NCBI RefSeq assembly: GCF_016899425.1
Contig: NZ_CP045995.1
Span: 1,798,001-1,862,000, forward strand
Reading direction: 5' to 3'
Length of the DNA: 64,000 nt
From: Burkholderia sp. MS389
Lineage (GTDB): Bacteria; Pseudomonadota; Gammaproteobacteria; Burkholderiales; Burkholderiaceae
The notes beneath the pieces were generated by a model. The model was not told where the DNA came from. It worked only from the letters and a program-made list of their open reading frames with translations, and searched no databases. This document shows positions 51,410 through 60,552 of the stretch, piece after piece (within the stretch, counting starts at the first letter, position 1; every line of letters begins with the position of its first letter). The translations under genes and the position numbers were made by a program.

Positions 51410-52519
51410 ATGCCCGTTTCCGACTCCGCTTCCGCCCAGGCCGCCCAACTGCGCCACCATTTCGCGCACGTCGTCTTGCCGATCTGGCGGGGTTCAGGGT
51501 TCGACCCGGCATTGCAACTGCCGTTCGAGGCCGTCGATCCGGCCACCCATGCGCCGCTGCCCGTGACCCGTTATCGCGCAATGGCGTGCGCCCGGCAACT
51601 GTTCGTGTTCGCGCAGGCCGGCGACACCGCGCACGCGGCCACGCTGTTCGACGCGCTGTGCCGGCACTTTCGCGACGCGCGCCACGGCGGCTGGATCTAC
51701 AGCGTCGACGCGCAGGGCGCGCCGCTCGATACGACCAAGGATCTCTATACGCACGCGTTCATCGTGTTCGCGTGCGCCGCATGGCATGCGGCGTCGGGCG
51801 ACGCCGCTGCGCGCACGGTGGCCGAAACCACCGCCGCGCTGATCCAGGACCGCTTCGCGCCGCGCCACGGCGACGCGTTGCTCGATGCCGCGCGCCACGC
51901 CGATTTCTCGTCATCCGGCAGCGGCGCGCTGCAGAATCCGCTGATGCACCTGACCGAAGCGTGGCTCGCGGCCGCCGATGCGTTCGGCGACCCGGCGTTC
52001 GACGATGCGCTCGCGCGCACCGCGCAGGCCGTCGAGCGCACGTTCGTCGACGCGGCGACCGGCTGCGTGGCCGAACTGCCGCTCGGGGCGGCCGACAACC
52101 GTTTCGAGCCCGGCCATCAGTTCGAGTGGTTCTATCTGGTCGACGCGGCCGGTGCGCGGCTCGCGCAGACCGGGCTCCCCGCCGCGCTGTCGCGCGCGTT
52201 CGCGTTCGCCGAGCAATACGGCGTCGATCCGCAGACGGGCGGCGTGTGCGCGGCGCTCGACGCGCAAGGCGCGTGCATCGACGGCACGCAGCGGATCTGG
52301 GCGCAGACCGAATACCTGCGCGCACTCGCGACGCACGGCGGCACGCCGGCCTCCGCGCCGCTCGCACGCCAGATCGAGCGGTTCGCCGCGCGCTTCCTGC
52401 ATCCGCGCGGCTGGTTCGAGTGCAAGACGGCCGACGGGCAGGTGTCGCGCGCCGACATGCCGTCGACGACGCCCTACCACCTCGCGACCGCCTACGCGGC
52501 GCTGCCGGCCGGTTCGTAA
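51410..52519 (+). CDS. AGE family epimerase/isomerase
   Basis: A 369-residue protein of the N-acylglucosamine 2-epimerase superfamily, an alpha/alpha barrel. Recognisable pieces are HGGWIYSVDAQGAPLDTTKDLYTHAFIVFA near residues 85-115, NPLMHLTEAWLAA, PGHQFEWFYLV with its His, and RIWAQTEYLRAL. Members isomerise mannose/fructose or epimerise GlcNAc/cellobiose; substrate unknown here. Its 3' end overlaps the convergent chemotaxis receptor gene by 28 bp. Confidence 0.85.
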   Translation: MPVSDSASAQAAQLRHHFAHVVLPIWRGSGFDPALQLPFEAVDPATHAPLPVTRYRAMACARQLFVFAQAGDTAHAATLFDALCRHFRDARHGGWIYSVDAQGAPLDTTKDLYTHAFIVFACAAWHAASGDAAARTVAETTAALIQDRFAPRHGDALLDAARHADFSSSGSGALQNPLMHLTEAWLAAADAFGDPAFDDALARTAQAVERTFVDAATGCVAELPLGAADNRFEPGHQFEWFYLVDAAGARLAQTGLPAALSRAFAFAEQYGVDPQTGGVCAALDAQGACIDGTQRIWAQTEYLRALATHGGTPASAPLARQIERFAARFLHPRGWFECKTADGQVSRADMPSTTPYHLATAYAALPAGS

Positions 52520-54111
52520 CCCGTCGCAGCGAACGACGGCGCCGCGCGATCGCCGCGTGCGGCGCGCCCGTCGCCCAGTTCGAACACCGACACCGCCTGC
52601 ATCAGGTGCGCGGTCTGGTCGTTCAGCGACGCGGCCGCCGCCGCGACTTCCTCGACCAGCGCGGCGTTCTGCTGCGTCAGCTGATCCATCTGCGTGACGG
52701 CCTGGTTCACCTGCTCGATCCCGACGCTCTGCTCGACCGACGCCGCCGTGATCTCCGACATCGTCTGCACGACGCGCGTGATCGACGCCGACACCGTGCG
52801 CATCGCGTCGCCGGCGCGCTCGACGAGCGCCGCGCCGCCGTTGATCTGCGCGACCGAATCCTCGATCAGCGCCTTGATCTCCTTCGCCGACTGCGCGCTG
52901 CGCTGCGCGAGCGAGCGCACTTCGCCCGCGACCACCGCGAAGCCGCGCCCCTGTTCGCCGGCCCGCGCGGCCTCGACCGCCGCGTTCAGCGCGAGGATGT
53001 TGGTCTGGAACGCGATGCCGTCGATCACCGAGATGATCTCCGCGATGCGCCCCGAGCTCTGCGCGATGCCGCGCATCCGGTCGATCACGCTGTCGACCAC
53101 GCCGCCGCCGTGGCTCGTCGCTTCGAGCGCCGCGTCGGCCAGCGCGCTCGCCGCGCGGGCGCTGTCGGTGTTCTGGCGGACAGTCGCGGTCAGTTCCTCC
53201 ATGCTCGCGGCGGTTTCCTCGAGCGACGCGGCCTGCGTGCCCGTGCGCGCCGACAGGTCGGCGTTGCCGCCCGCGATCTCGCCGGCGCCGAGATGGATCG
53301 CGTCGGACGCCTGGCGCACCGTGCGCACGGTGCCCGCGATGCTCGTCTGCATCGTGGCGAGGCCGCGCAGCATCCGGTCGATCTCGAACACGCCGCCCGC
53401 CTGCACGGCTTCGTCGAGACGGCCCTGCGCGATCCGCTCGAAATGGCGGCCGGCCTGCTCCAGCGGCGCGACGACCGCGCGCCGCGCGGCCGCGTAGATC
53501 GCGACGCTCGCCGCGAGCATCGCCACCAGCAGCACGATGCCGACCGACTTGAACCACAGCATGCCGCCGTCGATGGTGTCGAGCGCCGCGCGGCTCGACG
53601 TGCCGCCGTAGTCGGTAAAGCGATGCAGTTCGGCGATGTACGCGTCCTGGAAGCCCTGGGTCGGCTGGTCGAGGAACGCCTGGATGTTGTCGGCGTCGAG
53701 GAACTGCACGAGTTCGCCCAGCGCGCCGCGCAGCGCGCGATAACGCTCGGTGAGCGCCGCGACGCGCGTGCGGTTGGTGTCGTCGACCGGCTGCGCGGCC
53801 GTCAGCGCCGCGAACGCCTTGTCCGCTTCCGCGAGCGACGCGCCCGCATGGCGGATGATGTCTTCGGGTTTCGGGCCGCCGCGCACCATCCGCGTGCCGG
53901 CCCGCGACAGGTTGATGCGCGCGTCGAGCAGTTGCTCGGTCGCGCGGCTGGCCGCGTCGACCTGCGAGATCGCGACGTTCGACAGATCGTCGACGCCGCG
54001 GCGCGTCGACGCGAGCGTCCAGAAGCCGAGCGCTTCGATCGCGAACAGGAAGAGGCAGAACACGGTCAACACGCCGAGCAGACCCGACGCGAGCTTGATT
54101 TTTCCGAACAT
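52492..54111 (-). CDS. Methyl-accepting chemotaxis protein (Tar-like)
   Basis: A 539-residue receptor. TM1 is at about residues 8-30 and is followed by a periplasmic four-helix-bundle sensor (about 32-190), TM2, HAMP (about 210-265), and a signalling domain. The hairpin tip reads DGIAFQTNILALNAAVEAARAGEQGRGFAVVAGEVRSLAQRSAQSAKEI. No C-terminal CheR/CheB pentapeptide is visible. The ligand is unknown; no chemotaxis genes are nearby. The ATG at 54111 gives the standard MFGKIKLASGL start. The last 28 bp also encode the end of the AGE-family protein on the other strand. Confidence 0.93.
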   Translation of the reverse strand: MFGKIKLASGLLGVLTVFCLFLFAIEALGFWTLASTRRGVDDLSNVAISQVDAASRATEQLLDARINLSRAGTRMVRGGPKPEDIIRHAGASLAEADKAFAALTAAQPVDDTNRTRVAALTERYRALRGALGELVQFLDADNIQAFLDQPTQGFQDAYIAELHRFTDYGGTSSRAALDTIDGGMLWFKSVGIVLLVAMLAASVAIYAAARRAVVAPLEQAGRHFERIAQGRLDEAVQAGGVFEIDRMLRGLATMQTSIAGTVRTVRQASDAIHLGAGEIAGGNADLSARTGTQAASLEETAASMEELTATVRQNTDSARAASALADAALEATSHGGGVVDSVIDRMRGIAQSSGRIAEIISVIDGIAFQTNILALNAAVEAARAGEQGRGFAVVAGEVRSLAQRSAQSAKEIKALIEDSVAQINGGAALVERAGDAMRTVSASITRVVQTMSEITAASVEQSVGIEQVNQAVTQMDQLTQQNAALVEEVAAAAASLNDQTAHLMQAVSVFELGDGRAARGDRAAPSFAATGYEPAGSAA

Positions 54112-54361
54112 GGGGGAATTCCTGAAGAGCGGACGATGAGGCGATGCCCCGGCATTAGCGGCATTTCTTCGTCGGACTTTAGGCGGAATGGCCGCCAATG
54201 CAGGCGAATCGCCCGCAAACGCGGAGATCTTGCGTATTCGGCACAATAATCGCGTCGCATCGCGCCGGGATTTGCACGAAACGCGGACGAATTTCCTTGC
54301 TTATCCGGAGCCCCCTTCCTAGAGTTCAGCGCAAGCGGGCACTCATTTCCAAGGACGTTCA

Positions 54362-54805
54362 ATGACCGACATCACGGACCACGCGCGCGGCGCATTGCGC
54401 GCGCAGCCGTTCAGCATGCTGCTGGGCACGCAGCTGATGCATATCGGCGACAACGAAGTGTCGCTGTGTCTGCCGGTGCGCGAGGAATTGCGGCAGCAGC
54501 ACGGTTTCGTGCACGGCGGCGTCATCAGCTATCTCGCGGACAACGCGCTGACGTTCGCCGGCGCGCTCGTGCTCGGCCCGCGCGTGATCACCGCCGAATA
54601 CAAGATCAACTACCTGCGGCCGGCCGTGAACGGCACGCTCGTCGCCCGCGCGAAGCTCGTCTACGCGGGCCGGCACCAGGCGACCTGCCAGTGCCACGTG
54701 TTCGTCATCGACGGCGACCACGAACGGCTCGTCGCGATCGCGCAAGGCACGATCAACCGCGTCGGCGACGGCAAGATGCCGGATGCGCCGGCGGAAACGG
54801 CGTGA
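54362..54805 (+). CDS. PaaI-type hotdog thioesterase
   Basis: A 147-residue hotdog-fold protein with QQHGFVHGGVISYLADNALTFAG, the helix and active-site region of PaaI-like acyl-CoA thioesterases (HGG motif, then catalytic Asp in ADNA), and YKINYLRPAVNGTLVARAKLVYAGR. It would hydrolyse an aryl- or acyl-CoA. A possible link to the CoA catabolic cluster further right is speculative. The ATG at 54362 follows AAGGACGTTCA. Confidence 0.88.
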   Translation: MTDITDHARGALRAQPFSMLLGTQLMHIGDNEVSLCLPVREELRQQHGFVHGGVISYLADNALTFAGALVLGPRVITAEYKINYLRPAVNGTLVARAKLVYAGRHQATCQCHVFVIDGDHERLVAIAQGTINRVGDGKMPDAPAETA

Positions 54806-54833
54806 GTTGCCGAGGCCGAGCGTTGATGCCGCG

Positions 54834-55115
54834 CTAGCGTTTCATCGCAGCCAGATAAACCGCATCACGCTCGCGGCGGCCCACCGCGACCACCAGCACG
54901 ATGACTTCCGCGTCGCGCACTTCGTAGACGAGGCGATAGCCGACACCACGCAGCTTGATCTTGTCGCGATCCGGGTGGCCATGCAATTTGGCTGACGGGA
55001 TGCGGGGATGCTCCAGCCGCTCCGCGAGCCTGGCCTTGAATTGATCGCGCACGGTGCGATCGAGCTTCTTCCACTCCTTCAATGCAGGTTCGAGAAAGGC
55101 GAGTTCAAAGGTCAT
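54834..55115 (-). CDS. RelE/ParE family toxin
   Basis: A 93-residue basic protein of the RelE superfamily: LAFLEPALKEWKKLDRTVRDQFKARLAERL, then KLHGHPDRDKIKLRGVGYRLVYEVRD and a VVAVGRRER end. RelE toxins cleave mRNA in the ribosomal A site; ParE members poison gyrase. The core RGVGYRLVYEV with Arg/Tyr favours RelE. Its ATG overlaps the 3' end of the antitoxin gene by 11 bp, indicating coupling. Confidence 0.88.
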   Translation of the reverse strand: MTFELAFLEPALKEWKKLDRTVRDQFKARLAERLEHPRIPSAKLHGHPDRDKIKLRGVGYRLVYEVRDAEVIVLVVAVGRRERDAVYLAAMKR

Positions 55116-55353
55116 TCAGCTTGACCTTGACGACCTTCTCCTTGGCGCGCGAATCGGCCAACGCATTGTCTTCGATGTCTTCCAAACGTTCGACCATCGC
55201 CTCCCACGTCTTCGCGGGAATGCAGTAGAACGCGGGTTCGTTGTGATTCAGGATCGCGACCGGAAAACCTTCGCCTGCGGCAACGGTTCCCATCGGATTC
55301 CGCTTCAGCTCCGAGACGCTCGCCGTCACGCTCGCCAGAATGGTGTGGGGCAT
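55105..55353 (-). CDS. Phd/YefM (RelB/StbD-like) antitoxin
   Basis: An 82-residue protein with an N-terminal DNA-binding fold (ILASVTASVSELKRNPMGTVAAGEGFPVAILNHNEPAFYCIPAKTWEAM, the Phd/StbD pattern) and an acidic then basic C-terminal tail that wraps the toxin. It is first in the operon, with AAGGAG 7 bases before the ATG at 55353, and overlaps the RelE gene. It most likely represses its own promoter at the palindrome at 55393-55414. Confidence 0.87.
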   Translation of the reverse strand: MPHTILASVTASVSELKRNPMGTVAAGEGFPVAILNHNEPAFYCIPAKTWEAMVERLEDIEDNALADSRAKEKVVKVKLNDL

Positions 55354-55392
55354 GTCTGCTCCTTTTTCGATCGAGCGTCGATTGCACTTCAT

Positions 55393-55414
55393 TTGATACT
55401 AAATTTAGCATCAA
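55393..55414. promoter_or_regulatory. Palindromic operator of the RelE/antitoxin operon
   Basis: A 22-bp near-perfect palindrome with half-sites TTGATACTAAA and TTTAGCATCAA (one mismatched pair) lies 40-61 bp before the antitoxin start. It is AT-rich in a GC-rich setting, as expected for a toxin-antitoxin autorepression site. Confidence 0.78.
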
Positions 55415-55481
55415 AATTAGTTCTCGGATGCGCTGGGCACTCGACCGTCGAGGAGCGGAAGCAGCCTCCTGAAAGACGGCC

Positions 55482-56534
55482 CTAGTCGGCGTCATCCCCC
55501 GCCAACGGCAAAAACCGCGGCGCCACCCGCGCCCGCACGTTCCCGTGCTCATCCGTCCGATAGATGCCGCGCGCCGCATTGTGCGGATGCACGGCCGCGT
55601 CGGCCACGCTCAGCACCGGCGCAAAACACGCGTCGGTGCCTTCGAGCAGCGCGCGCCAGTGCGCGGACGGCTGTTGCGCGAACACCTCAGCGAAACGCGC
55701 CTTCAGCGCGGGCCAGCGCGCCCGGTCGTACTGCGACGCGGGATCGACGTCGGTCAGCCCGAGCCGTTCGACCAGCAGCGCATAGAACGGCGGTTCCAGC
55801 GCGCCGATCGTCACGCATTCGCCGTCCGCGCAGCGATACACGTCGTAGAACGGCGCGTCGTGGAACAGGCTCGGCTGCGCGCCGTCGAGCAGCCCGTTCG
55901 CGCGTGCCCACAGCGCGAGCGAACCAAGCATCGACACGATGTCGACGATCGCGCCATCGACCACGCGCCCCGGCCTGCCGCCGCGCACGTCGAGCAACGC
56001 ACAGACGATCCCGAACGCGAGCCCGAGCGCGCCGCCCGCATCGCCGACGACGGTCGGCGGCACGCCCGGCCGGCCGTCGCGCGGCGCGGACAGCGACAGC
56101 AGCCCGGTCAGCGCGACGTAGTTCAGGTCGTGCCCCGCCGCGGCCGCGAGCGGGCCGTGCTGGCCCCAGCCCGTCATGCGCCCGTAGACCAACTTCGGAT
56201 GGCGGCGCGCGCAAACGTCGGGCCCGAGGCCGAGCCGCTCCATCACGCCGGGCCGCAAGCCCTCGATCAGCGCATCGGCTTGCGCGATCAGGTCGAGCGC
56301 GGCGTCACGCCCGGCTGGCGCCTTCAGGTCGAGTTCGACGATCGTCTTGCCTTCGCGCAGCAGGTCGCCGTCGCGGGCCCGCAGCGCGTCCGGCGCACTG
56401 GTGCGGCCGGACGGGCGCGCGACCAGCGTGATGCGCGCGCCCATGCCGGCAAGCATCCAGCCCGCGAGCGGACCGGGGCCGAGACCTTCGAATTCGATGA
56501 CGTGGATGCCGGAAAGCGGCGCGTTTAATGGCAT
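55482..56534 (-). CDS. CaiB/BaiF family protein, alpha-methylacyl-CoA racemase-like
   Basis: A 350-residue class III CoA-transferase-fold protein. LSGIHVIEFEGLGPGPLAGWMLAGMGA is the racemase-type N-terminus; AAGHDLNYVALTGLL holds the His and VVGDAGGALGLAFGI the Asp of the catalytic pair known from alpha-methylacyl-CoA racemase. It would invert the 2-methyl centre of branched acyl-CoA esters so that S-specific dehydrogenases can act. Divergent-side neighbours are an IclR regulator and an acyl-CoA degradation operon, which fits. Possibly it transfers CoA instead. Confidence 0.85.
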   Translation of the reverse strand: MPLNAPLSGIHVIEFEGLGPGPLAGWMLAGMGARITLVARPSGRTSAPDALRARDGDLLREGKTIVELDLKAPAGRDAALDLIAQADALIEGLRPGVMERLGLGPDVCARRHPKLVYGRMTGWGQHGPLAAAAGHDLNYVALTGLLSLSAPRDGRPGVPPTVVGDAGGALGLAFGIVCALLDVRGGRPGRVVDGAIVDIVSMLGSLALWARANGLLDGAQPSLFHDAPFYDVYRCADGECVTIGALEPPFYALLVERLGLTDVDPASQYDRARWPALKARFAEVFAQQPSAHWRALLEGTDACFAPVLSVADAAVHPHNAARGIYRTDEHGNVRARVAPRFLPLAGDDAD

Positions 56535-56694
56535 GGCGGCCTCGCTGAAATGCAGTCGGGACAGGAGCGGCGAAACGTCCCGATTCTATGTGAATGCCTG
56601 CGCGCGCCGGTTTCGCGCGGTTAGGACCTGTTCACGCGAATAACGGGCTTGCGCTGGCCTCACGAATGAATTTCTCCAAACAGCGGAATGTTCC

Positions 56695-57459
56695 CTAGCC
56701 GACCACGTCGCACGCACGCTCGGCGAGCGCCGCCCGCATCGCGCGCACGATCGCGTCCCGATGCGGGTCGATCCGCTCGACGGGCCCGGCCACGCCCATC
56801 GCCAGCGGCAGCCCGTTCCAGCCGTCCGCGATCACCATCGAAATCATCGCGGCGCCCTGCGTGACGGTATGCGCCGAATACGAATAGCCGAGCCGGCGGG
56901 TCTGTTCGACCTTGTCGAGCACGACGTCCTCGTCGATCGTCCTGCCCGACTTCCCGATCCGGCGGATGCTGCGCGACACGAGCCGGCGGATCGTGCTGTC
57001 CGGCTGGAGGCTCAGCAGCGCCCAGCCAAGGCCCGACATGCAGATCTCGCGACGCGTGCCGATCGGCGCATAGAACTGCACCGGAATCGAATGCGAGCCT
57101 TCGACCGCATCGATGTACTGCACGTACAGGTCGCTCTGCACCGCGACCACGACCGCCTCGTGCGTGCGCGCCGCCAGCCGCTTCGCGACGGCATGCCAGT
57201 GCCGACGGCTGCCGGCCGCCGAATCGACCAGCGCTTCGCCGAGATTGACGAGCCGCGCGGTGGGCGCATACGCGTGGGTCGAGTCGTCGTATGCGAGGTA
57301 GCCGAGCGTCTTCATGCTGGTCAGCAGCGCCGCCGCGCTCGATCCCGGATACCCGCACCGCGTGGCGATCTCGCGCACGCTCAGCGGCCGCTGCAAGGTG
57401 CTGAAGAGTTCCAGCACCTCGAACACGCGCGCTGCGCTCTTGACCACGTTTCCGCTCAT
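56695..57459 (-). CDS. IclR family transcriptional regulator
   Basis: A 254-residue protein. Residues 5-65 form the winged HTH (SAARVFEVLELFSTLQRPLSVREIATRCGYPGSSAAALLTSM) and residues 80-250 the effector domain (APIGTRREICMSGLGWALLS..., GYSYSAHTVTQGAAMISM). It is divergent from the hydratase/CoA-transferase operon at 57594 and likely controls it through the dyads at 57491-57516. Confidence 0.9.
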   Translation of the reverse strand: MSGNVVKSAARVFEVLELFSTLQRPLSVREIATRCGYPGSSAAALLTSMKTLGYLAYDDSTHAYAPTARLVNLGEALVDSAAGSRRHWHAVAKRLAARTHEAVVVAVQSDLYVQYIDAVEGSHSIPVQFYAPIGTRREICMSGLGWALLSLQPDSTIRRLVSRSIRRIGKSGRTIDEDVVLDKVEQTRRLGYSYSAHTVTQGAAMISMVIADGWNGLPLAMGVAGPVERIDPHRDAIVRAMRAALAERACDVVG

Positions 57460-57490
57460 CCCGCCTTCTCCGCAGAGACCGGCACGGGCC

Positions 57491-57516
57491 TTCCACGTAT
57501 GTGGAACGGAATTTCC
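57491..57516. promoter_or_regulatory. Overlapping dyads, likely IclR operator
   Basis: TTCCACGTATGTGGAA (57491-57506) is a perfect 6-bp inverted repeat with a 4-base spacer. It overlaps TGGAACGGAATTTCC (57502-57516), which resembles the IclR consensus TGGAAAT-N-ATTTCCA. Both lie in the 134-bp divergent gap between the IclR gene and the hydratase operon. Confidence 0.7.
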
Positions 57517-57593
57517 CGCCGCCGACCGTCGTGACGATACTAGGCTTCGGGCCGCGGCGTGAAGTCCCGCGGCACCGAATACACGGAGACACC

Positions 57594-58376
57594 ATGGCAG
57601 CTTTTTTGAACCGTGAACGGCAGGGCGCGATCCTGACCGTCACGATGAACCGTCCCGACACCCGCAACGCCATTTCGGACACCGATGCGATCGACGCGCT
57701 GACCGAATGCTGCGACGAAGCGAACCGCGACGAATCGATCCGCGTGCTGGTCCTGACCGGCGCCGGCACGACGTTCTCGTCGGGCGGCAACGTGAAGACG
57801 ATGCGCACGTTCATGGAATCGGGCCCGCACGACCCTGCCGCGATCCGGACCGGCTATCGGCGCGGCATCCAGCGGCTCGCGCACGCGTTCCTGCATCTCG
57901 AAGTGCCGGCCATCGCGGCAGTCAACGGCCCTGCCATCGGCGCCGGCACCGACCTCGCGTGCATGTGCGACATCCGCATCGCCGCCGACAGCGCGCGCTT
58001 CGCGGAGAGTTTCATCGCGCTCGGCCTCGTGCCGGGCGACGGCGGCGCGTGGTTCCTGCCGCAGATCGTCGGCGCCGCGGTCGCCGCGGAAATGTCGTTC
58101 ACCGGCGATGCGCTGGACGCGCAGGCCGCGCTGCGCTGCGGGCTCGTGTCGCGCGTCGTGCCCGACGGTGACCTCCTCGCGCATGCGCAGGAACTGGCCG
58201 GCCGCATCGCCCGTCATTCGGGCACCGCGTTGCGCCTGACCAAGCGGCTGCTGCGCGAAGGCCGCCACGCGAGCCTCGACACGCTGCTCGACCTGTCGGC
58301 GTCGTACCAGGCGTTCGCGCACGCCAGCCCCGAGCATCGCGCGGCGGTCACCGCGCTGTTCGCCTCGCGCGGCTGA
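57594..58376 (+). CDS. Enoyl-CoA hydratase/isomerase
   Basis: A 260-residue crotonase-fold protein. VLVLTGAGTTFSSGGNVKTM and PAIAAVNGPAIGAGTDLACMCDIRIAADSARFAESFIALGLVPGDGG hold the oxyanion-hole Gly residues. The second catalytic Glu position reads GLVPGDGG, with Asp (common in isomerase or dehalogenase-type members), so the exact reaction is uncertain. First gene of the catabolic operon; GGAG precedes the ATG at 57594, and an in-frame extension upstream is not conserved in kind. Confidence 0.88.
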   Translation: MAAFLNRERQGAILTVTMNRPDTRNAISDTDAIDALTECCDEANRDESIRVLVLTGAGTTFSSGGNVKTMRTFMESGPHDPAAIRTGYRRGIQRLAHAFLHLEVPAIAAVNGPAIGAGTDLACMCDIRIAADSARFAESFIALGLVPGDGGAWFLPQIVGAAVAAEMSFTGDALDAQAALRCGLVSRVVPDGDLLAHAQELAGRIARHSGTALRLTKRLLREGRHASLDTLLDLSASYQAFAHASPEHRAAVTALFASRG

Positions 58377-58456
58377 ACCCGCGACGCATCGCGGCCGTGC
58401 AGCCGACGCATGCCGGCCTGCCGGCCCGTCGAATCCACATCGAAGGAGACATCGTC

Positions 58457-59677
58457 ATGACCAGCAGCAACGAAGGCGCACTTGCAGGCGTGCGCGTGGT
58501 GGACCTGAGCCGCGTCTACGCGGGGCCGTTCTGCGCGCAGACGCTCGCCGACCATGGCGCGGACGTCATCAAGATCGAACCGCCGCAGGGCGACGAAACG
58601 CGCGACTGGGGGCCCGCGATGCCGAACGGCATCTCCAGCTACTACTGGGGGCTCAACCGCAACAAGCGCAATCTCGCGCTCGACCTGTCGCATCCCGACG
58701 GACGCGACGTGCTGTTGCGCGTGCTCGAAACGGCCGACGTGTTGATCGACAACTTCAAGCAGGGCACGCTCGAACGCTGGGGCATCGACTACGAACACTG
58801 CCTGCGCGCACGCTTTCCGCGCCTCGTCCACTGCTCGATTTCCGGCTACGGCACCGACGGCCCGCTCGCGCGGTTTCCGGGCTACGACGCGGTCGCGCAG
58901 GGCCTCGCCGGCTTCATGTCGATCAACGGCGAGCCGGGCGGCATGCCGCTCAAGGTGCCGTTTCCGGTCGTCGATCATGCGGCCGGCCTGAGCGCCGTCT
59001 CCACCATCCTGGTCGCGCTGGTCGAGCGGACGCGCTCCGGCCTCGGACAGCACGTCGACATCGACCTGTTCAGCACCGCGCTGTCGATGCTGCATCCGGT
59101 CAGCACGAGCTGGATGGCGACCGGCGACGTGCCCGTCGCGACCGGCAACGTGTACGGCGCGATCGCGCCGTACGGTGTCTATCCGTGCAAGGACAAGCCG
59201 GTCGCGACCGGCGCCGGCAACAACCGCACGTTCGCGCGGCTCGTCGAGGCGCTCGGCGTGCCCGAACTGGCGCGCGATCCGCGCTTCGCGACCAATGCGC
59301 AGCGCGTCGCGCATCGCGAAGCGCTCGACACGCTGCTCGGCCAGCTGACCGCCGAACTGCAGGCGGACGAGGTCGTCGAGCGGCTGATGCACGCCGGCGT
59401 CGCGACGGGGCCGGTGAACACTGTGGCCGATGCGTTCGGCCATCCGCAGGCGGCGCGCAACGCGATGTTCGTCGATACCGATACGTACACCGGCGCGGGC
59501 ATTCCCGCCAAACTGTCCCGCACGCCCGGCTCGATACGCCGGCCGCCCCAACCGTTTGCCGCCGACACCGACGCCGTGCTCGACGCGTTCGGGATCGACG
59601 CGGCGCGCCGCGACGCGCTGCGGCAGGCCGGCGTGCTGCACGACACGCGGGCGGACGTGGCCGGGAGCGCGTCATGA
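58457..59677 (+). CDS. Class III (CaiB/BaiF) CoA transferase
   Basis: A 406-residue protein. ALAGVRVVDLSRVYAGPFCAQTLADHGADVIKIEPPQGDETR is the classical CaiB start, followed by RNKRNLALDLSHPDGR, YGTDGPLARFPGYDAVAQ and FPVVDHAAG with the likely nucleophilic Asp. It transfers CoA from a donor thioester to a carboxylic acid, activating the substrate of the pathway. AAGGAGA precedes the ATG. The last codons overlap the next hydratase by ATGA, so translation is coupled. Confidence 0.92.
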   Translation: MTSSNEGALAGVRVVDLSRVYAGPFCAQTLADHGADVIKIEPPQGDETRDWGPAMPNGISSYYWGLNRNKRNLALDLSHPDGRDVLLRVLETADVLIDNFKQGTLERWGIDYEHCLRARFPRLVHCSISGYGTDGPLARFPGYDAVAQGLAGFMSINGEPGGMPLKVPFPVVDHAAGLSAVSTILVALVERTRSGLGQHVDIDLFSTALSMLHPVSTSWMATGDVPVATGNVYGAIAPYGVYPCKDKPVATGAGNNRTFARLVEALGVPELARDPRFATNAQRVAHREALDTLLGQLTAELQADEVVERLMHAGVATGPVNTVADAFGHPQAARNAMFVDTDTYTGAGIPAKLSRTPGSIRRPPQPFAADTDAVLDAFGIDAARRDALRQAGVLHDTRADVAGSAS

Positions 59678-60471
59678 CCACCCAGCGCTTTTCTTCACCG
59701 GCGGGCGACGATGCCCCGTCTATCCTGCGCGACGACGCCGACGGCATCGCGTGGCTGACGATCCATCGCCCACACGTCGCCAATGCGCTGTCCGCCGACG
59801 CGATCCGCCGCCTGTGCGACGCGCTCGTCACGCTCGACGACAACCCGTCGATTCGCGTCGTCGTGATCCGCGGCGCGGGCGAACGCGCATTCAGCGCGGG
59901 CGTCGATCTCGGCGACCCCGAGATCCGCGGAATGCAGCCGATGCGTGGGCTCGCACGCAACGTGCACGAGCTGATCCTGGAGCTGCGCAAGCCGACCATC
60001 GCGGCCATCAACGGCTACGCGATCGGCGGCGGCTGCGAAATCGCGCTCGCGTGCGACCTGCGGATCGCCGCCGCTCACGCGACCTTCGCGCTGCCCGAAG
60101 CGCGGGTCGGCATGGGCGCGAACTTCGCGAGCGTGCTGCTGCCGCGCATGTTGCCGCGCGCGATCGCGATGGAGCTGCTGTTCACGGGCCGCCGCTTCGA
60201 CGCAGACGAAGCGCAACGCGCCGGCCTGCTGAACCGCGTCGTGCCCGGCGCCGCACTCGACGACACCGTGCGCGAGCTGGCACAGACGATCGCCGCGAAC
60301 GCACCGCTCACGATCCGCCGCATCAAGGAAACCGCGACGCGCAGCCAGGGGCTGCCGGTGGCCGCCGCGCTGCGGCTGGACGTCGGCCCCGACGTCTACG
60401 CGAGCGAGGACCGGATCGAGGGCGCCCGCGCGTTTCTCGAGAAGCGCAAGCCGGTGTTCAAGGGCCGCTGA
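59674..60471 (+). CDS. Enoyl-CoA hydratase
   Basis: A 265-residue crotonase-family protein. VVVIRGAGERAFSAGVDLGDPE and PTIAAINGYAIGGGCEIALACDLRIAAAHATFALPEARVGMGANFAS show the oxyanion hole, and a Glu in LPEARVG. ATGA overlap with the CoA transferase upstream. Presumably hydrates the unsaturated acyl-CoA made by the dehydrogenase at 62976. Confidence 0.9.
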   Translation: MTTQRFSSPAGDDAPSILRDDADGIAWLTIHRPHVANALSADAIRRLCDALVTLDDNPSIRVVVIRGAGERAFSAGVDLGDPEIRGMQPMRGLARNVHELILELRKPTIAAINGYAIGGGCEIALACDLRIAAAHATFALPEARVGMGANFASVLLPRMLPRAIAMELLFTGRRFDADEAQRAGLLNRVVPGAALDDTVRELAQTIAANAPLTIRRIKETATRSQGLPVAAALRLDVGPDVYASEDRIEGARAFLEKRKPVFKGR

Positions 60472-60552
60472 GCCCGGCGCCGCACCGCAGCATCCGCGCG
60501 CACCGCTCCCAGAACGCGGGCGCGCCCAAAAAACATGGACGGAGACACCTTC

